Origin: Clostridiales bacterium | Lineage (GTDB): Bacteria > Bacillota > Clostridia > TANB77 > CAG-508 | Reading direction: 5' to 3' | Assembly: GCA_003525075.1 (NCBI GenBank) | Contig: DQFO01000020.1 | Coordinates: 28,728 to 92,727 of the forward strand | DNA: 64,000 nucleotides | In this document: positions 9,021 to 16,561 of the stretch, in pieces | How positions within the stretch are numbered: the stretch's first letter is position 1 | Layout: each line of letters begins with the position of its first letter | Made by a program: the position numbers and the translations under genes | Notes under the pieces: generated by a model | The model's database searches: none | Told to the model about the DNA's origin: nothing | Seen by the model: the letters and a program-made list of their open reading frames with translations, nothing else

Positions 9021-10458
9021 ATTTCTTCAATTCTTCTGCAAACATTTTGTTAAGCATTTGAGGATTTGCTTTTCCTTTTGTTTCTTTCATAGCTTGACCA
9101 ACTAAAAATCCTAATGCTCTATCTTTACCAGCTTTAAAATCTGCAACAGATTGAGGATTTGCTTCAATAATCTTTAATACAACTTCTTTTATTGCTCCCT
9201 CATCTGAAATCTGTATCCAACCTTTTTCTTTTATAATATCTTCTGGATCTCTTGGATTTTCAAATAATTCTATCAATACTTTTTTACCTATACTTGAACT
9301 AATTGTTCCTTTATCTATTAATGTTACTAATTTAGCTAATTGTTTTGCATCAAATGGTATTTCTTTAGGATCCATTTCTGTTTCATTTAATATTCTTGAA
9401 ATATCTGAAATTATCCAGTTATTTACTGCTTTATAATTTCCACATATTTCAGAAGCTTTTTCAAATAAATCTGATAAATATTTTGAAGATGTTATTATTC
9501 CAGCATCTTTTTCAGATAATTTATAATCTCTTAAATATCTTTCTTTTCTACTTTCTGGCATTTCTGGTAATGTTTTTCTAATATTTTCAATATATTCTTC
9601 TGATAATTTTATTGCAACTAAATCAGGTTCTGGAAAATACCTATAATCTTGTGCATTTTCCTTATCTCTCATTGAAAATGTCTTTCCTGATACTTCATCC
9701 CATCTTAAGGTTTCTTGATCAACAACTCCCCCATTATCTATAACTTCTACTTGTCTACCTATTTCATATTCAAGTGCTCTTGTTATACTTCTAAATGAGT
9801 TCATATTTTTCATTTCTGTTCTTGTGCCAAGTTTTTCTGATCCTATTGGACGAATTGATGTGTTAACATCTGCTCTGAAAGATCCTTCTTCCATCTTACA
9901 GTCTGATACTTCTACATATTCAAGTATTGATTTTAATTTTCTTAAATATGCATCAACTTCTTCTATTGATCTAAAATCTGGTTCTGATACAATTTCTATT
10001 AATGGAACTCCAGCTCTATTCAAATCTATAAGAGCTCCTCCTGCTAAGTCATCATGATCTAATTTTCCAGCATCATCTTCTATATGAATACGTGTTATTC
10101 CTATTTTCTTTTTTCCTTGACTTGTTTCTATTTCTATATATCCATGTTCACACAATGGTTTATCAAATTGTGAAATCTGATATGCTCTTGGTGTATCTGG
10201 ATAGAAATAGTTTTTTCTATCATTTTTACTATCTCTTGATATTGTACAATGTGTAGCAAGTCCAGCTTTTACTGCATATTCTACTACTTTTTCATTTAAT
10301 GTTGGTAATGTTCCTGGCATTGCCATACATACTGGACATACTTGTGTATTTGGAGCTGCACCAAATTTTGTTGGGCAACTACAAAATATTTTGGTTTTTG
10401 TTGCTAATTCTGCATGGACTTCTAAGCCCATTACAACTTCATAATCATTCCTTGGCAT
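9019..10458 (-). CDS. gatB: Asp-tRNA(Asn)/Glu-tRNA(Gln) amidotransferase subunit B
   Basis: 479 aa, full length. GatB kinase-like core begins YEVVMGLEVHAEL and includes the zinc cysteines of FCSCPTKF...VCPVCMAMPG and the R-T-E-x-K-N-M-N-S-F segment. The C-terminal helical and YqeY-like tail ends ANPQMLNKMFAEEL. It activates misacylated Glu-tRNA(Gln) and Asp-tRNA(Asn) by phosphorylation and receives ammonia from GatA. Last gene of gatC-gatA-orf-gatB; its start overlaps the preceding gene by 14 bases. Confidence 0.97.
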   Translation of the reverse strand: MPRNDYEVVMGLEVHAELATKTKIFCSCPTKFGAAPNTQVCPVCMAMPGTLPTLNEKVVEYAVKAGLATHCTISRDSKNDRKNYFYPDTPRAYQISQFDKPLCEHGYIEIETSQGKKKIGITRIHIEDDAGKLDHDDLAGGALIDLNRAGVPLIEIVSEPDFRSIEEVDAYLRKLKSILEYVEVSDCKMEEGSFRADVNTSIRPIGSEKLGTRTEMKNMNSFRSITRALEYEIGRQVEVIDNGGVVDQETLRWDEVSGKTFSMRDKENAQDYRYFPEPDLVAIKLSEEYIENIRKTLPEMPESRKERYLRDYKLSEKDAGIITSSKYLSDLFEKASEICGNYKAVNNWIISDISRILNETEMDPKEIPFDAKQLAKLVTLIDKGTISSSIGKKVLIELFENPRDPEDIIKEKGWIQISDEGAIKEVVLKIIEANPQSVADFKAGKDRALGFLVGQAMKETKGKANPQMLNKMFAEELKK

Positions 10459-11950
10459 TTTCTCCTCCTTGTTCCTTTTCTTGAATCACTTCATTACTCA
10501 TATTATTTTTTTCATTATCATTTGTTAAATCTTCTGGATTTACTTTTATCCATTCTTGTAATCTATATTGTCTGTAAAAATTTTCTCTTTTTCTTTCTTC
10601 TGATGCAAAAAAATCTAATTTTGTTCTTCCATATTCATTACGCATCTTATATAAGCTTTTCTCTAATTTTTTAAACAATTTCTGCTTTTTAGTTCTTTCT
10701 ATCCAACATTCTTTTACTTCTCTTAATAATTGTTGTTGAAAATCAGTATTAAAACATCTATCTATAATTTGAGCCAGATTTAAAATTGCATTTAAATGTC
10801 TAGGAACTCCCCTCTCTTTAAACTCTAATTGAGTACTATAATTTTTCACTACTTTTATGCTTCCAGCTTCCATAACTATACTAGTCCAATATAAGTCAGA
10901 TGATAAATGATCTTCAATAAAAATATATATTTTACTCCCATTTTCATCTTGAAGCACATAATCTTTTCTATTTGGTATTCCAAATCTAGTTACTGATTTA
11001 ATCATTTCATATATCGGAGCTTTAGGATCTGGCAAATATTCTTTGTCTCTTACATTATTTTCTTCTTTATTTCTATCAGCTTCCAATTCTTGCAACATAT
11101 CTTTGGGAATATATTTTGCTAACCAATCAATTGAAATTTTAGCTAAGTCTCTTTCAGTCAGTGGTATTTGTGGTTCTTTTCTAAAAATTGAAAAAATACT
11201 TCTATTTTTCGCATTAACTACTGAATTATTCTTTGCTTTTACATAAATTAATGATTTACTTTTTGGAGGATTTTCCTCTTTTTCTTCAAATCTTTCTCTT
11301 TGAGCATAACTTAATACTTTCCATATTTCACTATTATGTATAGCCTCTGTTCCTCCCATAAGTTCATATTTTATTTTTTCAACATAATTTTTAATTTTAG
11401 GATTCTTACTTTGCTGTAATCTAGTAATTTCTCTGTTTAAGTATATCATAATTCCAATTTCATCTTCTTTTGGAATATCTATTTTTTCAGGATATTCTTG
11501 ATTTACTCTTTTAAAAATTAATCTTGCTTGCAATTCATAAATTTTAGCCTCTAATAAATCTCTTTCTTCTAAACTATAACCAGAAAAATTTTCTTTATAT
11601 CTTTGTACTAAACTATGCACTTCTTTTTCGAAATCTTCTAATGTAAATTGTTCACTTTCATATAATAATTCTTCAACTTGTCCAATTATAATAGAACTTT
11701 TATCTTGAAAAGTCTTTTCTTTTCCTAATGTTTTTTCATATTGTTCAATTTCTAACTCTAATTCTGTAATTTTATCTAATAATTCTGAGTCACTTGTTCT
11801 TTGAAGTAAGTTATTATATTTTTTTAGAAAATCTGCTGCAGCATTTGTATCATATAACAATATTTGTGAAATTTTCAATTTTAAAGGTCTTAAGTACTTC
11901 TCATATATTTGGTTTCTTTGACCTTCAGAATATTTCATTTCATCTCCCAT
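10445..11950 (-). CDS. Coiled-coil protein of unknown function inside the gat operon
   Basis: 501 aa, not recognised. Mostly charged alpha-helix: a predicted coiled coil at about residues 55-100 (ELLDKITELELEIEQYEKTL) and 105-190. There is a more globular part around residues 255-440 (PLTERDLAKISIDWLAKYIP; KDYVLQDENGSKIYIFIEDH; YWTSIVMEAGSIKVVKNYST) and a Glu/Lys/Asn-rich tail. No membrane segment or signal peptide, so probably cytoplasmic. It sits between gatA and gatB, overlapping the gatB start, which makes translational coupling likely. Whether it takes part in amidation or is only a passenger cannot be told. Confidence 0.75.
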   Translation of the reverse strand: MGDEMKYSEGQRNQIYEKYLRPLKLKISQILLYDTNAAADFLKKYNNLLQRTSDSELLDKITELELEIEQYEKTLGKEKTFQDKSSIIIGQVEELLYESEQFTLEDFEKEVHSLVQRYKENFSGYSLEERDLLEAKIYELQARLIFKRVNQEYPEKIDIPKEDEIGIMIYLNREITRLQQSKNPKIKNYVEKIKYELMGGTEAIHNSEIWKVLSYAQRERFEEKEENPPKSKSLIYVKAKNNSVVNAKNRSIFSIFRKEPQIPLTERDLAKISIDWLAKYIPKDMLQELEADRNKEENNVRDKEYLPDPKAPIYEMIKSVTRFGIPNRKDYVLQDENGSKIYIFIEDHLSSDLYWTSIVMEAGSIKVVKNYSTQLEFKERGVPRHLNAILNLAQIIDRCFNTDFQQQLLREVKECWIERTKKQKLFKKLEKSLYKMRNEYGRTKLDFFASEERKRENFYRQYRLQEWIKVNPEDLTNDNEKNNMSNEVIQEKEQGGENAKE

Positions 11951-11975
11951 TTTATGCTCCTCTCATTTGGTTATA

Positions 11976-13445
11976 TTATTTTTTAAATGTAGGTTTGTAT
12001 TTTTCTCTGAACTTTGTTTCTTGTTCATAAGCATAAGCTGTTTTTATGATTGTTTCTTCATCAAATTTCTTACCGATTATTTGCATACCAATTGGAAGTC
12101 CATTACTATCTATTCCACAAGGGATTGACATTCCTGGTAATCCTGCAATATTTACAGAAACTGTACATATATCTGCTAAATACATTTCCATTGGATTTGT
12201 TGATTTTTCACCTAATTTGAATGCTGTTGTTGGTGATGTTGGTGTTACTATTACATCATATTTTTCAAATGCTTTATTAAATTCGTTCATAACAAGTGTT
12301 CTAACTTGTTGAGCCTTTTTATAATATGCATCATAATAACCTGATGATAATACATAAGTTCCAAGTATTATTCTTCTCTTTACTTCTGCACCAAATCCTT
12401 CACTTCTTGATTTTTTATAAATTTCTTTTAATGTTTTTGCTTCTGGTGATCTATATGTATATCTTATTCCATCAAATCTTCCTAAATTTGAACTTGCTTC
12501 TGCACATGCTATTATATAATATGTTGCTAATGCATATTGAGCAATATCTAATGAAAACTCTTCTACTTCTGCTCCCATTTCTTTATATTTTTCAATTGCT
12601 TCTTCTAATGATTTTTTTACTTCAGGATTTATTCCTTCTCCATAAAATTCTTTTGGAACTCCTATTTTTAAACCTTTAACATCTTTTGATAATGATTTTG
12701 TATAGTCTTTCTTTCCATTATCTATAGATGTTGAATCTTTTTCATCATATCCAGCAATTACATTTAATAACATTGCACAATCTTGAACATCTTTTGTAAA
12801 TACTCCAACTTGATCTAATGATGATGCAAATGCTACTACTCCATATCTTGATACTAATCCATAAGTAGGTTTTAACCCAACAACACCACATAATGAAGCT
12901 GGTTGTCTTATACTTCCACCTGTATCTGTTCCTAGTGCCCATGGTACCATATTTGCTGAAACTGCAGCTGCAGAACCTCCTGAAGATCCTCCTGGTACTC
13001 TTGATAAATCCCATGGATTTCTTGTTTTCTTAAAATATGAATATTCTGTTGAGCCTCCCATTGCAAACTCGTCCATATTTAGTTTTCCTAAATCTATCAT
13101 ATTTTCTGCATTTATTTTTTCCATAACAGTTGCATCATAAGGTGATATAAAGTTTTCTAGCATTTTTGATGCACATGTTGTTTTTACACCTTTTGTACAT
13201 ATTATATCTTTTATTCCTATTGGAATTCCTGCTAAATCTCCTAATTTTTCACCATTATCAATTTTGTTTTGTATTTCTTCTGATTGTTTTAATGCTTCAT
13301 CTTTTAATTCTGTTATAAATGCTTGTACATCTTTTTCTTTCTCATTTATTCTATCTACATAAGCTTTTGTTATTTCTGTTATTGTTAATTCTTTATTTTT
13401 TATTTTTTCTTGTAACTCATGTACTGTTAATTCTGTAATGTCCAT
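11976..13445 (-). CDS. gatA: Asp-tRNA(Asn)/Glu-tRNA(Gln) amidotransferase subunit A
   Basis: 489 aa amidase-signature enzyme that hydrolyses glutamine and passes ammonia to GatB. The Ser-cisSer-Lys triad is visible: Lys in GIPIGIKDIICTKG, the SSGGSAAAVSA motif, and the nucleophile region GTDTGGSIRQPAS. The C-terminal PTTAFKLGE and LPGMSIPCG motifs are typical of GatA. Follows gatC by 26 bases. Confidence 0.97.
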   Translation of the reverse strand: MDITELTVHELQEKIKNKELTITEITKAYVDRINEKEKDVQAFITELKDEALKQSEEIQNKIDNGEKLGDLAGIPIGIKDIICTKGVKTTCASKMLENFISPYDATVMEKINAENMIDLGKLNMDEFAMGGSTEYSYFKKTRNPWDLSRVPGGSSGGSAAAVSANMVPWALGTDTGGSIRQPASLCGVVGLKPTYGLVSRYGVVAFASSLDQVGVFTKDVQDCAMLLNVIAGYDEKDSTSIDNGKKDYTKSLSKDVKGLKIGVPKEFYGEGINPEVKKSLEEAIEKYKEMGAEVEEFSLDIAQYALATYYIIACAEASSNLGRFDGIRYTYRSPEAKTLKEIYKKSRSEGFGAEVKRRIILGTYVLSSGYYDAYYKKAQQVRTLVMNEFNKAFEKYDVIVTPTSPTTAFKLGEKSTNPMEMYLADICTVSVNIAGLPGMSIPCGIDSNGLPIGMQIIGKKFDEETIIKTAYAYEQETKFREKYKPTFKK

Positions 13446-13471
13446 TTACATTCCTCCTTATAAAATTTTGC

Positions 13472-13759
13472 TTAATTTAATACTTTTGGAATTTTAAACA
13501 TGTGTCTATCTTGTTCTGGTGCATTTTGTAATAATCCTTCTATGTTATTAAATACCTTAACTTCATCTTTTCTAAATCTATTTTTTGCTTCATTTGCTCC
13601 TATTGTTATATCTAATCCTTCAACAGGCGCATTATTTACTATATTTGCAAAATTTAATATATCTTGTAAATGTAATATATATGTGTCTATCTCTTCTTCT
13701 TTTAATTCTAATTGTGCTAAGTTTGCTATGTGTAATATTTCTTCTCTACTTACTTTCAT
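13472..13759 (-). CDS. gatC: Asp-tRNA(Asn)/Glu-tRNA(Gln) amidotransferase subunit C
   Basis: 95 aa, normal length. N-terminal helix-loop-helix (REEILHIANLAQLELKEEE), ILNFANIVNNAPVEGLD and a C-terminal stretch RKDEVKVFNNIEGLLQNAPEQ typical of GatC, which wraps around and stabilises GatA. First gene of the operon, with a good promoter upstream and a GGAGG site. Confidence 0.95.
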   Translation of the reverse strand: MKVSREEILHIANLAQLELKEEEIDTYILHLQDILNFANIVNNAPVEGLDITIGANEAKNRFRKDEVKVFNNIEGLLQNAPEQDRHMFKIPKVLN

Positions 13760-13794
13760 AACTGCCTCCTTCTGTTTTTCTTTTTAATGTGCTT

Positions 13795-13823
13795 ATTATA
13801 TAACTTTTGGCTTAAAATTACAA
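13795..13823 (-). promoter_or_regulatory. Promoter of the gatC-gatA-orf-gatB operon
   Basis: Minus strand TTGTAA (13818-13823), 17 bases, TATAAT (13795-13800), about 35 bases upstream of gatC. Confidence 0.7.
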
Positions 13824-13838
13824 GGGTTTAAATATAAA

Positions 13839-13871
13839 AAGTGGGTTGCAAATATAGAATGCAACCCACTT
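13839..13871 (-). terminator. Strong terminator of the 305-aa gene
   Basis: Perfect 12-bp stem AAGTGGGTTGCA/TGCAACCCACTT with a 9-base loop; on the minus strand it runs into TTTTTATATTT. Confidence 0.9.
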
Positions 13872-13878
13872 CTTTTAA

Positions 13879-14796
13879 TTACTTGAATAATTCAGTATGC
13901 TCGATTAAACGATAATCACCTCCGTCAGGTAACCGAAACTTAAATCTCTTATCAAGAGTTCTATCATATCTTTCAATTTCATATTTGTTTTTTCCTATTC
14001 CAGAACTAGAATAGTTGTAAACATAGAGTATAAAATCTTTTATTTTTGATGCTTCCTCTTTGTTAAGAAATTTTATTGTTTGAATTTCAGGTTCCTCAGC
14101 ACCATATTCCCAAACATCTCTAAAACCTCGTACTAGGTCTACCTCAGAAGGCCACAGGTTAATAATTCCTATATGCATTCCACTTCCTACAACTGCAAAA
14201 ACAATAGGGTGTTCTTCTCCTGAATAACCATCTTTTTCTTTAAGAGTTCCTGTCGAAAGGATTTTAGCTTCCTTATAACTATAAAGTCCTTTCAACTCAC
14301 AGTCCATATCAAATACTCTTGGTTTTTCAGATTTTTTAACTTTAAATCTTGAATCATATACATATGCCATCTGGCTTATAGGAGCTACAGCTGCAACTTC
14401 CTTGAGTCCACACAAACCATATACAGTATAATTTCCAATATTCTTTGCTTCTTCATCAGTATAAGCTTTGAAATAATATTCGCTCTGTTCAGAGAATGTT
14501 CCATATGATTGTACTTTATATTTAAAATAACCACTTTTCTGTGCACAAACAGGATTAGGCATTCCAATAAAAGCAATTGGTCCAAGCTCTGAACAAAATC
14601 CAAAACCTACACTATAGGTAGTTAAATTATTTAACTTCACAACTTCATCATATGAATATGTTCCTTCTAACAAATAATCATTACAACCAGTTGTATCATG
14701 TGAATGAAGAAATAGTCGACCTCCAATCTTTTCTACACTTATATTCCGTTTTGGATATACTTTTTCAGCCATTTTGGTTAGAATCTTTTCGAGCAT
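13879..14796 (-). CDS. Unknown protein, solitary accessory gene
   Basis: 305 aa, not recognised. Soluble, mixed alpha/beta with many aromatic residues and scattered Cys; no membrane helix or known catalytic motif. Two similar short phrases (LLEGTYSYDEVVKLNN near 42 and LKGLYSYKEAKILSTG near 168) suggest an internal repeat. Codon use is somewhat richer in G and C than in the neighbouring gat genes. It forms its own unit: promoter at 14916-14944, a structured 5' leader, an AGGAGG site and a strong terminator. Several other solitary genes in this zone have the same layout, suggesting a shared history or regulation. Confidence 0.75.
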   Translation of the reverse strand: MLEKILTKMAEKVYPKRNISVEKIGGRLFLHSHDTTGCNDYLLEGTYSYDEVVKLNNLTTYSVGFGFCSELGPIAFIGMPNPVCAQKSGYFKYKVQSYGTFSEQSEYYFKAYTDEEAKNIGNYTVYGLCGLKEVAAVAPISQMAYVYDSRFKVKKSEKPRVFDMDCELKGLYSYKEAKILSTGTLKEKDGYSGEEHPIVFAVVGSGMHIGIINLWPSEVDLVRGFRDVWEYGAEEPEIQTIKFLNKEEASKIKDFILYVYNYSSSGIGKNKYEIERYDRTLDKRFKFRLPDGGDYRLIEHTELFK

Positions 14797-14826
14797 TATT
14801 TTTTCCTCCTAATACTCATTGTGTTG

Positions 14827-14897
14827 GTCGGAGGATACAGAACTCCGACTAGATAATGTAATAACATTAACAATCTAGTGGATTCCCACTCTGTATC
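14827..14897 (-). promoter_or_regulatory. Structured leader with possible pseudoknot
   Basis: In the leader RNA (minus strand) a hairpin GTCGGAG-TTCTGTATC-CTCCGAC occupies 14827-14849. Eight loop bases (14834-14841) are the exact complement of 14890-14897 near the transcript start. The hairpin's 3' arm leads directly into CCGACCAACACAATGAG, a motif shared with two other leaders. A CTAG-flanked hairpin lies between the two complementary segments. Confidence 0.5.
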
Positions 14898-14915
14898 AAA
14901 TTGATTGACTGTTTG

Positions 14916-14944
14916 ATTTTACCATAAAATATGCTTTTTTACAA
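14916..14944 (-). promoter_or_regulatory. Promoter of the 305-aa gene
   Basis: Minus strand TTGTAA (14939-14944), 17 bases, TAAAAT (14916-14921), preceded by TGG. Confidence 0.65.
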
Positions 14945-14968
14945 GTAATATACTAAAAAAATAAAGAA

Positions 14969-14999
14969 AGAAGGCCAGCCTAAGCTGACCTCCCTTCTT
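14969..14999 (-). terminator. Terminator of the 242-aa gene
   Basis: AAGAAGG/CCTTCTT outer stem with CAGC/GCTG inner stem, followed on the minus strand by TTCTTTATTTTTTT. Confidence 0.85.
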
Positions 15000-15029
15000 A
15001 AGTAATGATATTATCTTTACTTATTAAAA

Positions 15030-15758
15030 TTACTTCTTGATGTCATCCCATTTCTTCTTGAGAAATGGATCAACAATAGCCTCGCCATTGGAGAAAGGTA
15101 CAAAGAGTTCACCCTCCTTATATCCAGCCTCACGAAGTTCGTCGATGATCTTGTAGCCCTTGGTCACATAGGTTTTGCCATCGATGTAAACAAAGATCAC
15201 TTTACCATTGTTCATGTTATAAGTTCCCAGCTTATCGATTGCTACGCAATCCAGAACGGTAGAGTTGATAACCGGATAATAGGTAGTCTTAAAATAAATA
15301 TGCTCTACTTCAACACCTTTCTCAGGCATCTTGAAGCATTTTTTCATGTTTTCATCGCTGATAGCCTTGATGCCCTTGGATGCACAATATTTTTTGCAAT
15401 CATCTACAAAGGCATTGCGCCATGCTTCTTCTGCTTCTCTCCGAAGATCTTCCCATGCCTTCTGTTCAAACTTAGGGTAATCCCAATTGCTGAAGGGAAC
15501 ATAGAAGTGCTTTTCAGTAAAGCCGTTGTTTTGAAGAACCTCCATAACCTCTTTCATGTACGGGATTACAAAGACTTCATCGTGGTTCACAACACACACC
15601 GTTGCGTTGTTCACTGCATAGCAGCCATTGAGCGTCGGCACCATCCCCATGATTTCAAGCCTTTCAGTCTTGTTGGACTGAGGCCAAACTACAAGCATAC
15701 CATTAATAACTTTAATGGCCTTCTTCTCTAAGTCAGACATGTTGTTGATTTTCTTCAT
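15030..15758 (-). CDS. Unknown protein with internal duplication, G+C-rich
   Basis: 242 aa from an ATG nine bases behind GGGAGG; an upstream in-frame ATG lacks a site. The codons are far richer in G and C than the surrounding genes, pointing to a different origin or strong expression. The protein contains two copies of one module. Residues about 30-110 include MKEVMEVLQNNGFTEKHFYV followed by PFSNWDYP and KAWEDLRR. The C-terminal copy reads GYKIIDELREAGYKEGELFV, then PFSNGEAI and KKWDDIKK. Each copy is preceded by a beta-rich part (NATVCVVNHDEVFVIP; NGKVIFVYIDGKTYVT). No known domain recognised; no signal peptide. Monocistronic, with a consensus promoter and a palindrome at the transcript start. 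Confidence 0.8.
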   Translation of the reverse strand: MKKINNMSDLEKKAIKVINGMLVVWPQSNKTERLEIMGMVPTLNGCYAVNNATVCVVNHDEVFVIPYMKEVMEVLQNNGFTEKHFYVPFSNWDYPKFEQKAWEDLRREAEEAWRNAFVDDCKKYCASKGIKAISDENMKKCFKMPEKGVEVEHIYFKTTYYPVINSTVLDCVAIDKLGTYNMNNGKVIFVYIDGKTYVTKGYKIIDELREAGYKEGELFVPFSNGEAIVDPFLKKKWDDIKK

Positions 15759-15785
15759 AACTGTTTTCCTCCCAAAATTTTTTGG

Positions 15786-15802
15786 ACTATGTTGTTGTTC
15801 GG
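15786..15802 (-). promoter_or_regulatory. Shared leader motif CCGA-ACAACA
   Basis: Minus strand CCGAACAACAACATAGT, about 17 bases before the GGGAGG ribosome site. Near-identical phrases occur in the leaders of the genes at 13879-14796 (14816-14831) and 19878-20777 (20806-20820). Confidence 0.45.
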
Positions 15803-15848
15803 TATATTTAAACACCTTCACGGTGGAAAAAGGGAAAATATATATAAA

Positions 15849-15869
15849 ATAAACGTATTTTACGTTTAT
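15849..15869. promoter_or_regulatory. Palindrome at the predicted transcription start
   Basis: ATAAACGTA-TTT-TACGTTTAT, a perfect 9-bp inverted repeat that begins at the expected +1 of the promoter at 15876-15904. It could be an operator or a 5' RNA hairpin. Confidence 0.5.
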
Positions 15870-15875
15870 ACTAAC

Positions 15876-15904
15876 ATTTTACCACATTTTGATAATTATG
15901 TCAA
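15876..15904 (-). promoter_or_regulatory. Promoter of the 242-aa gene
   Basis: Minus strand TTGACA (15899-15904), 17 bases, TAAAAT (15876-15881) with TGG just upstream of the -10. Confidence 0.75.
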
Positions 15905-15937
15905 TTTAGCGTCATATATACAAGATTTGCAGAAAAG

Positions 15938-15966
15938 AAAAAACCGTGTTAAAAGCACGGTTTTTT
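15938..15966 (-). terminator. Terminator of the 101-aa gene
   Basis: AAAAAACCGTG-TTAAAAG-CACGGTTTTTT, ending four bases before the stop codon at 15971. Confidence 0.9.
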
Positions 15967-15970
15967 CTTC

Positions 15971-16276
15971 TTATTTCTTATATTTAGTTGCACATATTCC
16001 GATGCATTGAGGTACCCCATATTCTTTTATGTAATCCTCACTGCCCATTCTCTTTACACAGACATACATCGAATCTTCCCACCCGATTCTATCATCATTT
16101 ACTGCTGATTCTTTATTAATTACAATATCATCAGTAGTAAATAATTTTTGAGAACCATGCCATTTTCTATTCCAAAGTTCAACAATATATTTTTTCATTT
16201 TTTCTACATCATCAAATTCTTTAGCTTCTTTCATAGTTTCATCAAGTGAACTTCTATGTGGTCTAAAAATAATCAT
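15971..16276 (-). CDS. Small unknown protein
   Basis: 101 aa, soluble, not recognised. It begins with MIIFRPHRSS, has a helical segment DDVEKMKKYIVELWNRKWHG and a later beta-like stretch SMYVCVKRMGSEDYIKEYG ending in CIGICATKYKK, which may mean a small alpha/beta fold with paired cysteines. It has an AGGAGG site eight bases before the ATG, its own promoter (16382-16410), a structured leader and a terminator. It belongs to the series of solitary genes in this zone. Confidence 0.7.
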   Translation of the reverse strand: MIIFRPHRSSLDETMKEAKEFDDVEKMKKYIVELWNRKWHGSQKLFTTDDIVINKESAVNDDRIGWEDSMYVCVKRMGSEDYIKEYGVPQCIGICATKYKK

Positions 16277-16297
16277 ATAAGCATCCTCCTAAAATTA

Positions 16298-16368
16298 TCT
16301 GGAGATTTTTACACAACTCCTCCAGAAAAAATAATTAATATTTTTCTGTACTTTGTTGTGTAAAGTAC
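16298..16368 (-). promoter_or_regulatory. Leader with two hairpins whose loops are fully complementary
   Basis: Hairpin A (16348-16368) is GTACTTT-ACACAAC-AAAGTAC. Hairpin B (16298-16326) is a TCTGGAG/CTCCAGA stem just upstream of the ribosome site. Ten bases at 16308-16317 (TTTACACAAC on plus) are the exact reverse complement of 16355-16364, so the two hairpins can form a kissing pair or one can replace the other. Confidence 0.55.
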
Positions 16369-16381
16369 TATGAATATCTAT

Positions 16382-16410
16382 ATTATACCACATATCAATT
16401 ATAAAGGCAA
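16382..16410 (-). promoter_or_regulatory. Promoter of the 101-aa gene
   Basis: Minus strand TTGCCT (16405-16410), 17 bases, TATAAT (16382-16387) with an upstream TGTGG. Confidence 0.65.
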
Positions 16411-16424
16411 ATACCAATATATAT

Positions 16425-16465
16425 GGTTGGAGCGATTAAGCAACAGCTTACGAACCATAACGCTC
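16425..16465. other. Nested inverted repeats in the gap before the methyltransferase
   Basis: GGTT...AACC, GAGCG...CGCTC and TAAGC-AACAGC-GCTTA-like arms overlap within 41 bases. This makes it the only G+C-richer patch of the 16277-16561 gap, apart from the leader of the 101-aa gene. No gene or known RNA family is evident. Confidence 0.3.
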
Positions 16466-16507
16466 TCTTTCTAAAAATATTATATATGAATTCTTATTAA
16501 ATTTCAA

Positions 16508-16516
16508 CGGGAGTAT
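16508..16516 (+). repeat. CGGGAGTAT repeat, left flank of the methyltransferase module
   Basis: CGGGAGTAT enclosed by AAATTT arms; the same nonamer enclosed by GAATTTAT/ATAAATTC arms lies at 18810-18818, after the HD gene. The two copies bracket the plus-strand module. Confidence 0.4.
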
Positions 16517-16561
16517 GGAAAATTTTGTTGTTTTATATTATAATTTTATAAAGGTGATTTT

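Noticed and set aside
12745..13014. 89-codon second-frame ORF on the gatA strand
   Set aside because: Lies wholly inside gatA with nonsense composition (Arg, Cys, Ser, Trp-rich); a shadow of the real frame.
16425..16465. Nested inverted repeats considered as an integron attC site or tRNA remnant
   Set aside because: Core GTTRRRY/RYYYAAC positions do not fit, there is no integrase, and no tRNA arms can be completed.
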